Source of the DNA: Congeria kusceri | Lineage: Eukaryota; Mollusca; Bivalvia; Myida; Dreissenidae | Direction of reading: 5' to 3' | Length of the DNA stretch: 64,000 nt | NCBI GenBank assembly: GCA_027627225.1 | Contig: CM051038.1 | Coordinates: 37,738,341-37,802,340 of the forward strand | Part shown: positions 33,274-44,473 of the stretch, piece after piece | Layout: each line of letters opens with the position of its first letter | Numbering within the stretch: position 1 is the first letter of the stretch | Made by a program: the position numbers and the translations under genes | The notes under the pieces: generated by a model | Databases searched by the model: none | Told to the model about the DNA's origin: nothing | What the model saw: the letters and a program-made list of their open reading frames with translations, nothing else

Positions 33274-34569
33274 CTGTTTATAAACGATCTTGTCTCGTAC
33301 TTGAAACAACATTGTGGTAGTGGAATTTTTATTTCTAACGAAGTCGATGAAATCCAGGCTCTCTTGTTCGCTGATGACATTGCAGCCGTAGCTGAAACGG
33401 CTGGTAAGCTACAAAGTCAAATTGACAGGATAAGCGAATTCTGCGATTTTACGGGAATGAGGCTCAATCTTGAGAAATCAAAAATTGTGGTATTCCGCAA
33501 CGGTGGTCCACTAAGACGATATGAACACTGGATTTTTAATAACACACCCGTGCAAATAGTTTCCTTTTATAGGTATTTGGGCTCGTTCTTTACCCCGAAG
33601 TTATGCTGGACGAAAACTAAACAAACATTAGTCAACCAAGCGAAGAAAGCGATGGGTTCAATATTTCGTTACCAGAAACATTTTGGTTTCTTTAATCATA
33701 GCGAAGCTTTTAAATTATTCGATTCAATTGTGAAACCTATAATTCTCTATTCGTCTGAGCTCTGGGGGTACCAGACCTGTAACACTATTGAAAGTGTCCA
33801 GGTACAATTTTGCAAAAGGATCACGTGCCTAAATCAGAATGTAACAAACAATTTTGCACTAAGTGAATGTGGTCGCCTACCTTTATTTGTGTCATATATG
33901 TGTAGATGCATTAAATATTGGGTAAAGCTAACAAAGATGCAAACAAATAGATACCCAAAACAGTGCTATCTGATGTTGCGACGCCATGATGAAATCGGGA
34001 GAACTACTTGGGCAACCTGTGTCAAGAGGGTTCTATTTCTTCACGGCTTTGGACACGTTTGGATTTCCGATGGACCCGGAAACGATGTAGCTTTTCTTGA
34101 TATATTCTGTAAAAGACTCACGGACTGTGCTAGACAATCGCTTCTCGGAGATATAAACTCTACGTCGAAGGGTTTACATTATAAGCTTTATAAAACATTG
34201 ATTGAACCAGAAAAATATATATCAGTACCTTTGACGTATCGTTTAAAACATTGTTTGTCAAACTTTCGTTGTTCTGGCCACCAGTTAATGATAGAGAAGG
34301 GTCGTTATATTGGAATTGATCGAGAGTTTAGGTTTTGCCCGTTATGCCTACATAGAAATGTCTACAGCATAGAAAACGAATTACATTTTTTAATTGTCTG
34401 TCCCACGTACGTCGACTTACGGCAACGTTATTTTAGAGACATTTGGTTGACATTGCCCGCAACTGAGCAGTTATTTATAAAAATCATGTCTAATACAAAT
34501 GTGCAAAGCATTTTTGCACTCGCAAGATACCTGGACGCTGCATTTACTTTAAGAGCAAGTCTACTGTAA
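33274..34569 (+). CDS. Reverse transcriptase C-terminal part of a LINE (partial)
   Basis: This fragment encodes the second half of a non-LTR retrotransposon polyprotein that would copy element RNA at the insertion site. It opens at LFINDL, the conserved RT segment just before the catalytic box. It then shows FADD (the second catalytic region) some 30 residues on, followed by GMRLNLEKSKIV, the RYLGSFF thumb-side motif, and a C-terminal CPLC...HFLIVC (CX2C...HX4C) zinc-knuckle-like segment. The endonuclease and the first half of the RT are missing. The frame remains open into upstream palindrome sequence, so an ATG at 33187 is host-flank sequence and not the element's start. The clade was not determined from sequence alone. 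The copy is dead by truncation but has no internal stop, consistent with recent insertion. Confidence 0.9.
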   Translation: MFINDLVSYLKQHCGSGIFISNEVDEIQALLFADDIAAVAETAGKLQSQIDRISEFCDFTGMRLNLEKSKIVVFRNGGPLRRYEHWIFNNTPVQIVSFYRYLGSFFTPKLCWTKTKQTLVNQAKKAMGSIFRYQKHFGFFNHSEAFKLFDSIVKPIILYSSELWGYQTCNTIESVQVQFCKRITCLNQNVTNNFALSECGRLPLFVSYMCRCIKYWVKLTKMQTNRYPKQCYLMLRRHDEIGRTTWATCVKRVLFLHGFGHVWISDGPGNDVAFLDIFCKRLTDCARQSLLGDINSTSKGLHYKLYKTLIEPEKYISVPLTYRLKHCLSNFRCSGHQLMIEKGRYIGIDREFRFCPLCLHRNVYSIENELHFLIVCPTYVDLRQRYFRDIWLTLPATEQLFIKIMSNTNVQSIFALARYLDAAFTLRASLL

Positions 34570-34599
34570 CATGTTTATTTTGCGTTATTTGAATGGACA

Positions 34600-35110
34600 T
34601 TATAGCAGCTACTTTATATTATTGACGTGTAAAGCGGTATGAACAACTAAATTAACAGTTTAGCCATTGTTGCATATTATTATTGTGTATAACAATGTGA
34701 ATATTGAATAGACAATTTAGCTACTATTTTATATTCTTGATGGGTATAATATGAACATTTATATTATCGATGTGTATAATGTTATGAACAACTAAACTAA
34801 CATTTTAGCCATTGTTGGATATTATTATTGTGTATAACAATGTGAATATTGAATAGACAAATAGGTTACTATTTTATATGATTGATGTGTATAACATGAA
34901 CATTTATATTATTGATGTGTAAAACGGTATGAACAACTAAATTAACAGTTTACCCAATGTTACATATTGTTATTGTGTATAACAATGTGAATATAGAATA
35001 GACAACTTGGCTACTATTTTATATTCTTGACGTGTATAACCCGAACATTGAATAGGCAGTTTAGCAATCATTTTATAGTCTTGATGTGTATAACGATACA
35101 AACATTATGT
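34600..35110 (+). repeat. Minisatellite in the LINE 3' untranslated region
   Basis: Units of about 147 bp start near 34612, 34762 and 34906 (GGTATGAACAACTAAATTAAC, TTATTATTGTGTATAACAAT, GAATAGACAA), with shorter sub-repeats of TATTGATGTGTATAA. They lie between the stop codon and the poly(A) signal. Confidence 0.85.
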
Positions 35111-35323
35111 TGCATGTATTGTAAAAATTACCTCAGTTATGCAATTTTTATTACCTCGTTGTGTTATTACTGTACGTGTACATAGTGAAATCTGTATAAT
35201 TATTGAATAATTATCAACATTCCTCACACAAATTATTATATATTTCTTATATCTGGAAAATGCCATTAACATTGCTTGATGCTTGTAATGCTTGTATTAT
35301 GGGCCGGAGGCCTTATATTACAA

Positions 35324-35355
35324 AATAAACGAATTGAATTGAAATTGAATTGAAG
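35324..35355 (+). terminator. LINE poly(A) signal and 3' tail
   Basis: AATAAA at 35324-35329, preceded by the small hairpin-capable GGGCCGGAGGCC and followed by GAATTGAATTGAAATTGAATTG up to the insertion edge. Confidence 0.75.
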
Positions 35356-35552
35356 TTCACAGACAGACTATGGCATCAGTTTGAGAACATGATTGACGCC
35401 ACCAAAGTCCTTTTCACAGTTGACATAAAAGTCTAGGTCTCCAACAGACAGAAGAAAATTACGCCTGATTACATCAATGGTAACTTTGCTTTTTTTTACA
35501 CAGACCATAATTTACTGTGGCTTTTATTACCTTTATGGGTATTTCCATTTTT

Positions 35553-36708
35553 AGCTCGACTTTTCAAAGAATAGCTAGGTGTGCTAATTCCTATTCGCCC
35601 CAGTGTCGCCGTTCCCATCAGAACTTGGTTAAAGTTTATTTTCAGAAGTATTTTAACTTCAAAACCACATAAGTTATTTTCTTGAAGCTTGGAATGTACC
35701 TTCCCCATAACTCTGTTTTGTATTTTGACCGAGTTATACCCATTTTTCATAGATTGTCTGGCTAAAGTTTATATTCAAATGTCTTATAACTTCAACACTA
35801 CCCAAGTTATTCACTTGAAACTTGGAATGTACCTTTGTCATTAACTCCAGCATCAGGTGCAATATTCCTGCAAGCTTAGGTTTGTATTTTAACAGAGTTA
35901 TGCCCCTTTTTCACATTGATTTTTTGGTATAAGTTTTTATTCAGCTGTCTTGTAACTTCAAAACCTCATAGGTATTTCATTTGAAGCTTGGAAAATACCT
36001 TTGCCATCAACTCCAGCATCAGGTGCAACATTCACCATAACTCTGTTTTATATTTTGACTCAGTTATGTCATTTTTCATGTAGATTTTTTAATTTATGTT
36101 TTTATTCAAAAACTTGGTAACACATCGTTGTAATCAACTCCAGCATCAGGTGCAGCAATCCCCATGACTCTGTTTTGTATTTTGACAGAGGACTACCCAT
36201 TTTTCAGGTAAATGTTTTTGTTCTAAAGCCTTATAATTTCTAACTACATAAAGTTTTAACTTTAAACTTGAAATAAATTGATGAAACAATCGCCATAGCT
36301 CAGGTTAATATTTCAACAAATGTATGCCCCTTACTCTTTTATGGCTAGCTCAGTTGGTAGAGCGCTGGACTGTCAATCCGGGGATCGTGAGTTTGAGTCC
36401 CAGCCCGGCCACATAGCTTGTGTGAGGATTGATCATGACATTATTTCTACGGCCATTATCCCCCTACCTCTGATTCAAGTAGGGCAATTGTCAGTTACTG
36501 ACATAGGTATGTGCACTTAGTACTGGTAAACAGCTTAGATAGGCTAAGCTTGCCCAGGAACAGTGTGATAAGGTTAACTGACCGCCGTGATATGACTGAA
36601 ATACTGTTAAAACAGCGAAAAAATCCAAACAAACAAAAAACTTTCCAAAATTTGTACCTACTGAAATACTTTGAATAGTTGAGCGCGCTGTCCTCTGACA
36701 GCTCTTGT
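35553..36708 (+). mobile_element. Tandem-core element, family F (copy F2), with SINE inside
   Basis: 5' AGCTCGACTTTTC (35553-35565), five or six units of about 150 bp (GGTTAAAGTTTATATTC, AACTACATAAGTTATTCAC, TCAACTCCAGCATCAGGTGC, CATAACTCTGTTTTGTATTT). The SINE-1 insertion follows, then 3' GAATAGTTGAGCG, hairpin CTGTCCTCTGACAG (36688-36701) and CTCTTGT. The mirror copy at 59599-60785 retains 31 bp that are missing here near 35700. Confidence 0.8.
36341..36640 (+). mobile_element. tRNA-headed SINE (SINE-1), left-arm copy
   Basis: The head GGCTAGCTCAGTTGGTAGAG and GTTTGAGTCCC box, with a GTC anticodon-like loop, resembles a tRNA-Asp-type promoter (A and B boxes), but the T-stem does not pair. 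The body has GTGCACTTAGTACTGGTAAA and GATATGACTGAAATACTG and an A-rich AACAAACAAAAAAC tail. It resembles molluscan V/Meta-type SINEs. The mirror is at 59667-59966, with small head differences. Confidence 0.75.
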
Positions 36709-37299
36709 AACATTATATGTACATAGATCCAATATGAAGGTTGAAATTGAACTGTTATACTTTACATTCGTATTTGTTTGTTAAGAGGACATAGTATTGC
36801 TTTCAGTAGATAGACTTTATGTTGAACATACAGTTGAATCAACACTATCTAAGTTAGTTCCAAGGAATAAGAATCAGTAGCCATTTTTTACATAAATTAA
36901 ACTTTATTGAAATATTTATCCCAGAGAAAAAAATGGAAAATATGCCTCAATTTAATGGTGCTTTTCCATACGTCCGTATCCACTTTGCGCATATCTGCAT
37001 CCGCAAAAAACAAACAAGTTGAAAACAGTTGGACCGTTTCCATATGTCTGTAGTCCATATCCGCAAAAGCCGTCCGCAAGAAATCACGCTGTGTGCAATT
37101 TTATGCGGATGCGGACAATATGGTTGGTATCTCAGCATGTTAAGCAAAGGGATGTTATACATAAAACATTGGGGAAATAAAAAAAATAGTGAAACAAAAT
37201 AGTGTACATACACCTGGATAACTCAACCTAAGACTCACTGAGTACAATAACTCGGTAATAACGGGTAACCTTTAAATGAGTCATGAATGAATATGTAGT
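36709..37299. other. No gene recognised
   Basis: Single-copy-looking sequence with several copies of CCGCAAAA/CGTCCG-like motifs at 36960-37110 (TACGTCCGTATCCAC, CATATCCGCAAAAGCCG). Mirrored at about 59010-59598, with small indels in T/A runs. Confidence 0.5.
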
Positions 37300-38041
37300 T
37301 ATACCCCCACAAACGAAGTTAAGAGGGGTTATATAGGAGTATATCCGTCGGTCTGTTGGTTGTTGGTTTCCGGATGATAACTCAAGAAAGGCTTGACATA
37401 TTCCAATAATTTGTGGTACACATGTGTAACATCATAGAATACAGGTCAAGTTCGATGTTGGTTACAAACCACTAAATTTTTACAGAGTTATGGCCCCTTT
37501 TCGACTTAAAATTCCCTAAACACATGGTTTCCGGATGATAACTCAAGAAAGGCTTGACATATTCAAATAATTTTTCGGTACACATGTGTAACATCATAGA
37601 ATACAGGTCAAGTTCAATGTTGGATACAAACCACTAAATTTTGACAGAGTTATGACCCCTTTTTGACTTAAAATTCCCTAAAACATGATTTTAGGACGAT
37701 AACTCAAGAATGGCTTGACATGTTCAATTAATTCTTGGTATATATGTTTAGCATCATCCCGAAAAAAACATGGACAATATCTCATGAAAGGCTTCACATA
37801 TTTAACTTATATTTGGTACATAGGTGTAACATCATAAAATACAGATCAAGTTTAACTTGGTTACAAACCACTAAATGTTGACAGAGTTATGGCTCCTATT
37901 GAAATTAATTTTTTCCAAATACACTGTTGACCATTTACAAATTAAAGCATTCTCTCTGCACATTTCTTTCGAATGGATGCCATAGTTTTGTGACAAGGCC
38001 ATATTGTGGGGGTATATCCGTCACTCATGTAACAATTATAG
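37300..38041 (+). mobile_element. Family E element, complete copy E2
   Basis: TATACCCCCACAAACGAAG start, short TCGGTCTGTTGG microsatellite, about three and a half core units. ATTGTGGGGGTATA inverted terminus, near-hairpin GTCACTCATGTAAC (38020-38033) and AATTATAG. Mirror 58268-59009. Confidence 0.75.
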
Positions 38042-38385
38042 TTCAATTGATAATATTTCAAATAAAAGTAAAAAACAGTTCGAACTCGACAATATTTTGC
38101 CAAAGTACAGCCTAGATTGCGCTCCCTCTAAATACCTGTTACATATGTAGGGTGACCCATCGGTCTGGCCCTTCTGATTGGTTTTCAAGGTTGGTTGCTG
38201 TGCGCAGGTGCGCGTGCTATAATTAGTTTGTCGAATTAAAATTGGGACTTTGCAGAATGTAGTAATCCAGTTATTTGGAATAAATATTCGGACATACGAA
38301 ACTTTAAACACAGTTTTCAAACCTACTAATTAACCAAAATTTTCGAAGAAACATTTCGGTTATTAGATTGGGGTATGTCGTTAGG

Positions 38386-39945
38386 CGGGCGGGGGGTAGG
38401 GCGGAGTGGCGGCATCAACTTTTCGTTTCCGCCCTCAAACTCGAGAACGCATTGAACTATTGTAATGAAACTTCATACATAGATTCCTTATATCAAGACC
38501 TCGCTTTGGATTCCATATGGGGTGAGTAGGGTCAAGGTCAGGGTCACCGCTACTAAAAATAGAAAAATGGTTTTTGCTCAATAACTTGAGAATGCATCAA
38601 GATATTTTATTGAAACTTCATACAAAGAGATATGTATCGAGATCTCGCTTGGTATTGCATATGGGGTTGGTGGGGTCAAGGTAAAGGTCACTGTTACTAA
38701 AAATAGAAGAACGGTTTCCGCTCAGTAACTAAAAAACTCTAGAACGCATTGAGCTATTGTAATGAAACTTCATACATAGATTCCGTATATCAAGACCTCG
38801 CTTGGATTGCATATGGGGGTGTAGGATCAAGGTCAGGGTCATCGTTACTAAAAATAGAATAATGGTTTTTGCTTAATAACTTCGTCTTGAGAATGCATCG
38901 AGATATTTTCTTGAAACTTCATACATAGATATCTGTATCGAGACCTCGCTTGGGATTGCATATGGGGTGGGTGGGGTCAAGGTAAAGGTCACTGTTACTA
39001 AAAATAGAAAAACGGTGTCCGCTCAATAACTGGAAAACTCATAGAGATGTTTTAATAAAACTTCATACATTGATACCTTATATTGAGACCTCGCTTGGGA
39101 TTGCATTTAGGGTCGGTGGGGGTCAAGGTCAAAGTCACTGTTACTAAAAATAGAAGAATGGTTTCTGCTCAATAACTTGAGAATGCATGGAGATATTTTA
39201 ATGAAACTTCATAATAGATACCTTATATGGATACATCGCTTGGGATTGGATACGGGGTGGGTGGGGTCAAGGTCACTGTTACTTAAAATAGAAAAACGGT
39301 TTCCTCTCATTAACTTGAGAACGAATTGAGATATTTTAATGAAACTTCATAAATAGGTACCTTATATCGAGACCTTGCTTGGGATTGCATATGGGGTAGG
39401 TGGGTCAGGGTCTAAGTCACCATTACATAAAATAGAAAAATGGTTTCTGCTCAATAAATTGAGAACACATTGAGATATTTTAATGAAACTTCACATGTGT
39501 TTACCTCATATTGAGACCTCACATTAGATTGCATATAGGGTGTGTGGGGTCAAGGTCACCATTACTAAAAATAGAAAAAACAGATTTCACTTAATACCTA
39601 GAGAACGAATTGTGATATTTTAATGAAACTTTAAATGTAGATACCTTATATCTAGACCTCGCTTGTGATTTCATATGCGGTGGGTGGGGGTCAATGTTGC
39701 CATTACTAAAAATGAAAAATGGTTTCCACTATCTTAAGAACAAATTTAGATGTAGTAATGATACTTCAAATGTAAGTACCTTATATTGAGACCTTGCTTT
39801 GGATTGCACGGTCAAGGTCACCCTTTCCTAGCCATAGGTGTATGACCTTCGCCTTGCACCCAGAACTTTCTTTCATTATTGTACTGACTTTTATGCATTA
39901 CGTTTGAAAAAGTTGGTTTTCGTGGAATTTCCACATTTCTTGTTT
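38386..39945 (+). mobile_element. Family II tandem-core element, near-complete
   Basis: A GGCGGGCGGGGGG microsatellite and TTTTCGTTTCCGCCCTC at the 5' side, then about ten core units. 3' tail ACGTTTGAAAAAGTTGGTTT, then hairpin GTGGAATTTCCAC (39922-39934) plus ATTTCTTGTT. Mirror 56364-57923, with scattered substitutions (for example within the G-rich microsatellite and in the hairpin flank). 38042-38385 is unassigned. Confidence 0.8.
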
Positions 39946-40781
39946 ATTTCATAAGAATTATGTAATTATGCATTTTCTGTTCAAATTAATCGCTACACTG
40001 GTCTCAAATAAACATAACCTTCTTTCCGTTTATGAACATTCAAATTATGATACCTCTAAATTGAATCATAAATAAATGGACAAACATATTCAATCACATT
40101 TCACATTTGTTAAAATATTAGATCCTAAAATTGCAAATATGGCCTATTCAGTGATAAACATTTTGTAAATTTTCACAATGAGGCCAAAATCGGCCCTTCA
40201 TGCACCTAGTCCTTTAATAACTTAAACTGTTAAGCATTGGTAGTGGTTTATTTAATAAGATTTATACAGAGTCCCATACCGATGAGACGGTGCAGACCGG
40301 CGAGTTCAAGCGATAGATAGTAAAATCCATTATGAATGATTACTTTAAACATTTGTTTACTTAGACATACTCGATGTTTTTATACAATTTTCATATCTTC
40401 AGTATTAAATATTAATATTACTGTGTAAACTTAAACTACAAAGTGGATCAATAGCATGCTTTCATTCTGTGACTTTCCCATTACAGGACGTACATTACTC
40501 TGGCAGGACAGCCACAGTCATCTTCAAGGCTGAGTGCAGGCTGGATGCAGGGAAAGACCATGTATAACTGCGACACGATCCCGCATGGACAAGTCTGATA
40601 GCTGCCTGCTGCTGCACGAGGATTATCTCCCTGTGAAATGCAATACTAATGCTGAGAGGCACACGCTCCGATAACAAAGTGGGGCAGCATGAGCGCAAGG
40701 AGTTTACCTGGCCTAAGAAAATTAAGTTGCCATGTTTCTGGTCATTATTGTAAAATTTACAATTTCTATCTTGTTATTTTT
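39946..40781. other. Unassigned, with a GC-rich possible exon
   Basis: AT-rich except about 40487-40710, which is distinctly GC-richer. That stretch follows a good 3' splice-site-like tract (GACTTTCCCATTACAG, ending 40486). In one frame it reads 26 codons to a stop at 40565 (start DVHYSGRTATVIFKAECRLD); in another, 36 codons. The opposite strand is also open for about 80 codons. I cannot name a family, and the reading strand is undecided. Mirror 55599-55822. Confidence 0.25.
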
Positions 40782-41160
40782 AGCTCAACTATTCACCTAA
40801 CAGTCCGAGCTATTCTAATCACCCATTCTTTGGCGTCGGCATAATGCTTTGCGTGCAACAAGTTCTTATCTCTATTATATCTACTGCAGATATTCAATAT
40901 AAACTTCACACATGTCTTCAGGGTCTTTATTTTAGGTCACTCGCCAAGGCCCATAACTGTGACCAGCATTTTAGCAGAATTATGCCCCTTTTGTACTGTG
41001 AAAATTAAGGTTTGCATATCTCTGTAACTACTACAGGTATTCAATTGAAACTTTACACATGTCTTCCGTGTCATTATGTAAGGTCACTGACCAAGGTTCA
41101 TGACTCAGACCAGCAATTTAGTAGAATTATGCCCCCTTTTAAATCGAATTTGCAGTGTTG
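40782..41160 (+). repeat. Partial tandem-core element, family L-like
   Basis: AGCTCAACTATTCACC start, then two units of about 160 bp (ATCTCTGTAACTACTACAGG, TTCAATTGAAACTTTACACATG, AGAATTATGCCCC). No 3' end. Beyond it, 41226-41530 contains iterations of AGTCAGGGAAA-like motifs. Confidence 0.55.
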
Positions 41161-41789
41161 TTAAAATGGTTTTCTGTTTTCTGTATTGTCACAATTATTT
41201 CTATCTATTTCGATGTGTGGACACGACACTCTTGACAATGTGTATAGACAGGGTTGCCTCTTAACTTGAAAAGTCAGGGCATTTTTTTTTCAAGGTCAGT
41301 GAATTGTCAGGGAAATCTGGAAAATGTTCAGTGAAAAATACAATTTGAGAGAAGTCAGGGAAAAGTCAAGGAAAATTGAAATTCTCGGTTTAAAATCTTC
41401 AGTGGCTATGGCAGTCTCCAAGCAGTATTTATAAGTACTTCCAAATATATTTTGGTGTGATTGTGTATAAACATTATGTTCATGTGTTTGAATCAATTTT
41501 GTGTTCATGTTAACTTAAGACTTTTGAAAGCTGAAAGGCCTTGCAACCCTTGCCTCCAGAGCAGTCACATGGTTCCTAACTCTACAGTGTGTTAGTAAGT
41601 TATCAAACAGATGATACAATGGTTTTATAGTTTATTAATCAAACCTGCATGCTTCTATTTTAAAGGTACACTTTCCAATAGATGAACAAAAATAGATCTG
41701 TAGATATGAGTAAAAATTGAAGTTTCAAACATGAGTAAACAACCAATATTTAATGATGCTTGGATGACAGACTCAAGAGTTTTCAGTAT

Positions 41790-42020
41790 GAGTAACAACG
41801 GACTTAACACATGTCAAACAAGAAATGTCTTTAAAAATGACAATCGGCGTTGAAATTAATATTGAGATATCATGTTCTACCCAAAACAATACAAAAGGGA
41901 CAAGATGATCGGTTATGTGACTTCTCGGACCCCGGCTTGTTTGGTCCCCATTAAGGAGACTTCTCGGGCTGTGGATTTTTCGGACACCATAAGAAAACTT
42001 ATTGGACCCAAAATTAATAT
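41790..42020 (-). mobile_element. Family M, 3' part (left arm)
   Basis: Reverse-complement match to 17395-17594, including GGTCCGAGAAGTCAC and the terminal TTTAAAGACATTTCTTGTTT. It is separated from the rest of the family M copy (43510-44350) by the family E element at 42141-43508. Confidence 0.65.
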
Positions 42021-42140
42021 GAGATAAACGCAAACATTATTAATATGTGTACCATGAATAATCCGGTCATACCTTCCACGTTTTCACCGGTGCTATGAAT
42101 AACCTAAATGCTAGTAATTTACGTTACTATAACGTTACTA

Positions 42141-43508
42141 TATAACCCACAAATGAAGTTAAGGGGGTGGGGGGGGGCTATATAGGAGTAAGCTTGGGTC
42201 TGTCTGTCTGTTGGTTTTTTGGTTTCCGTATGATGACCCAAGAAGGGCTTGAAATATTGGAATAATTTAAATACAGGTCAAGTTCGACTTTGGTTACAAA
42301 CCACTAAATTTTGACAACGTTATGGTCCCTTTTCGACTTAAATTCCCTAAAAATTTCCGGACGATAACTCAAGAATGGCTGAACATATTTAAATAATTTT
42401 TGGTACACATGTGTAGCATCATAAAATACGGGTCAAGTGTGACTTTGGTTGCAAACCACTTAATTTTGACAGAGTTGTGGCCACTTTTCGACTTAAATTC
42501 CCTAAAATTATTTGACATATTCAAATAATGCTTGGTATACATGTGTAGCATCATAAAATACGGGTGAAGTTCAACTTTGGTTACAAACCACTAAATTTTT
42601 ACAGAAGGGTGGCGGCGTAAACTTTGTTTCCGCTCTCTAACTCGAGAACGAATCAAGCTATTGTAATGAAACATATATAGATACTTTATATTGAGACCTC
42701 GCTTGGGATTGCATATGGGGTGGGTGGGGTCAAGGTCACCGTTACTAAAAATAGAAAAACGGTTTCCGCTCAATAACTTGAGAATGCATTGAGATATTTT
42801 AATGAAACTTCATACATAGATACCTCATATTGAGACATTGCTTGGGATTGCATATGGGGTGGGTGTGGTCAGGGTCAAGATCACCATTACTAAAAATAGA
42901 AAAACAGGTTCCGCTCAATAAATTGAGAACGCATATAGATATTTTAATGAAACTTCATATGTAGATACCTTATATCTAGACCTCTCTTGTGATTGCATAT
43001 GGAGTGATTGGTCAAGGTCACCTTTACTAAAATTAACAAACGGTTTGCACCCAATAACTTAAGAACTTATTTAGATATTTTAATGAAACTTCATATGTGG
43101 ATACCTTATATTGAGACCTTCCTTTGGATTTCAAGGTCAAGGTCACCATTTCCTAGCCATAGGTGTATGACCTTCACCTTGAACCCAGAACTTACTTTCA
43201 TTATTGTGCTTACTTATGCATTTCGTTAGAAAAATTTGGTTTTCGTGGAATTTCCAGATTTCATGTTAAATTATGTTTGGTACACAGGTGTGACATCATA
43301 AAATACAGATCAAGTTCAACTTCAGTTACAAACGTCTAAATGTTGACAGAGTTATGGCTCCTATTGAAATTAAATTTTTCCAAATACAGAGTTAAACATT
43401 CACAAATTAATGCATCCTCTCTGTGTCTATTTCTTTCAAATGGATGCCATAGTTTTGTGACAAGGCCATATTGTGGGGGTATATCCGTCACTCATGTGAC
43501 ACTTCTAG
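42141..43508 (+). mobile_element. Family E element E3, with a family II element inserted
   Basis: TATAACCCACAAATGAAG start, G-rich tract and TCTGTCTGTTGG, then core units to about 42602. A compact family II element follows (GGTGGCGGCGTAAACTTTG to GGAATTTCCAGATTTCATGTT, about 42603-43266), then the remaining family E core and 3' end (TTGTGGGGGTATA, hairpin GTCACTCATGTGAC at 43487-43500, ACTTCTAG). Mirror 52801-54168. Confidence 0.75.
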
Positions 43509-43509
43509 T

Positions 43510-44350
43510 TAGTTTTGCAAATAGTGTATTCATGCTATGCAAATGAAGTAAAAGTAACTTAAACAACATTTCGACGTATTCCGAGACTTCTTTCACCGTA
43601 TTTTATTTATAGAAAGATGTTAAATATTTTTAGAAAATAACATCTACTGGAGAAGCTGATAGAAAGGTGCAATTATAAATAATTCTTAATAAAACGCAAC
43701 CGCAATTCAAATATAAATTAACATGCACAGTAAGTTTATAATGATAAATTCCCCATTTATTTAAATTCTCGGGTCTATGATTCTCTGAACGCTAATTGAT
43801 GAATGTATATTAGCACAGCTAAACCACACGCTATTTTTAAAAGATGCACCCTTTCTATGGAGTGTGTTGAATACGCTAAACTAGACCATTTCATACCGAT
43901 CTTAACTAAATATCTGCGTATGGCTATGCAACGTTTCAGAACACAATAATTCTGAGATATCGTTCAACCAATGGGATCATTGTAATTGCTATTTATAGAG
44001 CCATGAGAGCTTGCCGCTGATGTAGGCTAAACAAAATAATTATTTCATTATGAGAATGAATATTACATTCTGTTCATGACATACAATGAGTAAAATTGTT
44101 CATAATTGTGTTCAGTTCTAGAGTGTATGTCAAAGATATGTTTATAACTTTATTATAACCGCTTATGTAAACAATTATGTAAATTTTAATCCCCCAAAAT
44201 ATGCAACAGTTATTGGTAGACATCAAACCATTGTTGTAAGTTTGCATTCCCTAAAATTATAAAATTTGCCCAATTCTATTGGCATTCAGTTTTCCAGCTG
44301 CATAAAATTATCGCAAGAAATCTAGGTCAAAAGTGATAGTAAACAGCTAC
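43510..44350 (-). mobile_element. Family M, 5' part (left arm)
   Basis: Reverse-complement match to about 16130-16930 (CAATTCTATTGGCATT, GCTTATGTAAACAATTATGT). With 41790-42020 it makes one family M copy split by the family E insertion. Confidence 0.65.
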
Positions 44351-44473
44351 GCTGAAAAAGCATGTTGTCTTTTGTGTGGTGGAGGATTTTTGCTTGAAAA
44401 TATTGGGAAGCAGGCTCTTAGAAGCCATGCCAACTGACAGAAGCACAAAGATAAGTTTGCAGTAGTATCATAA
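44351..44473 (+). pseudogene. Zinc-finger fragment of a transposase-like protein
   Basis: In frame from 44351 the sequence encodes CCLLCGGGFLLENIGKQALR, then SHAN, a stop (TGA), and QKHKDKF, ending at TAA 44471-44473. The pattern C-x2-C, hydrophobic, NIG..AL..H, K..KH matches the single zinc finger at the start of many invertebrate transposon-encoded proteins (BED/TTF-like). The in-frame stop and lack of any following transposase make it a relic. Mirror 51836-51958. Confidence 0.5.

Larger units (their letters stand above)
33274..35355 (+). mobile_element. 5'-truncated non-LTR retrotransposon, left arm only
   Basis: Exactly 2082 bp present here and absent from the right arm, where GCTCGCG is directly followed by TTCACAGAC (read on the minus strand; empty site between 60982 and 60983). 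It starts inside the reverse transcriptase domain and ends in an AATAAA-containing tail with AATTGAATTG iterations. 5' truncation and a simple-repeat 3' end are normal for target-primed reverse transcription. No target-site duplication is visible at the edges. Confidence 0.9.

Noticed and set aside
36341..36415. tRNA-Asp-like gene
   Set aside because: The A and B boxes and a GTC loop are present, but the T-stem does not pair and the sequence continues into a SINE body with an A-rich tail, with a mirror copy.
36897..37213. Overlapping minus-strand frames rich in Phe and Cys, mirrored at 59096-59410
   Set aside because: The mirrored frames differ by frameshifting indels in homopolymer runs, so the frame is not maintained between the arms.
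40495..40698. Minus-strand 67-codon frame as a gene
   Set aside because: Kept only as part of a possible exon of undecided strand. No start context, family or conserved neighbour supports it as a gene by itself.
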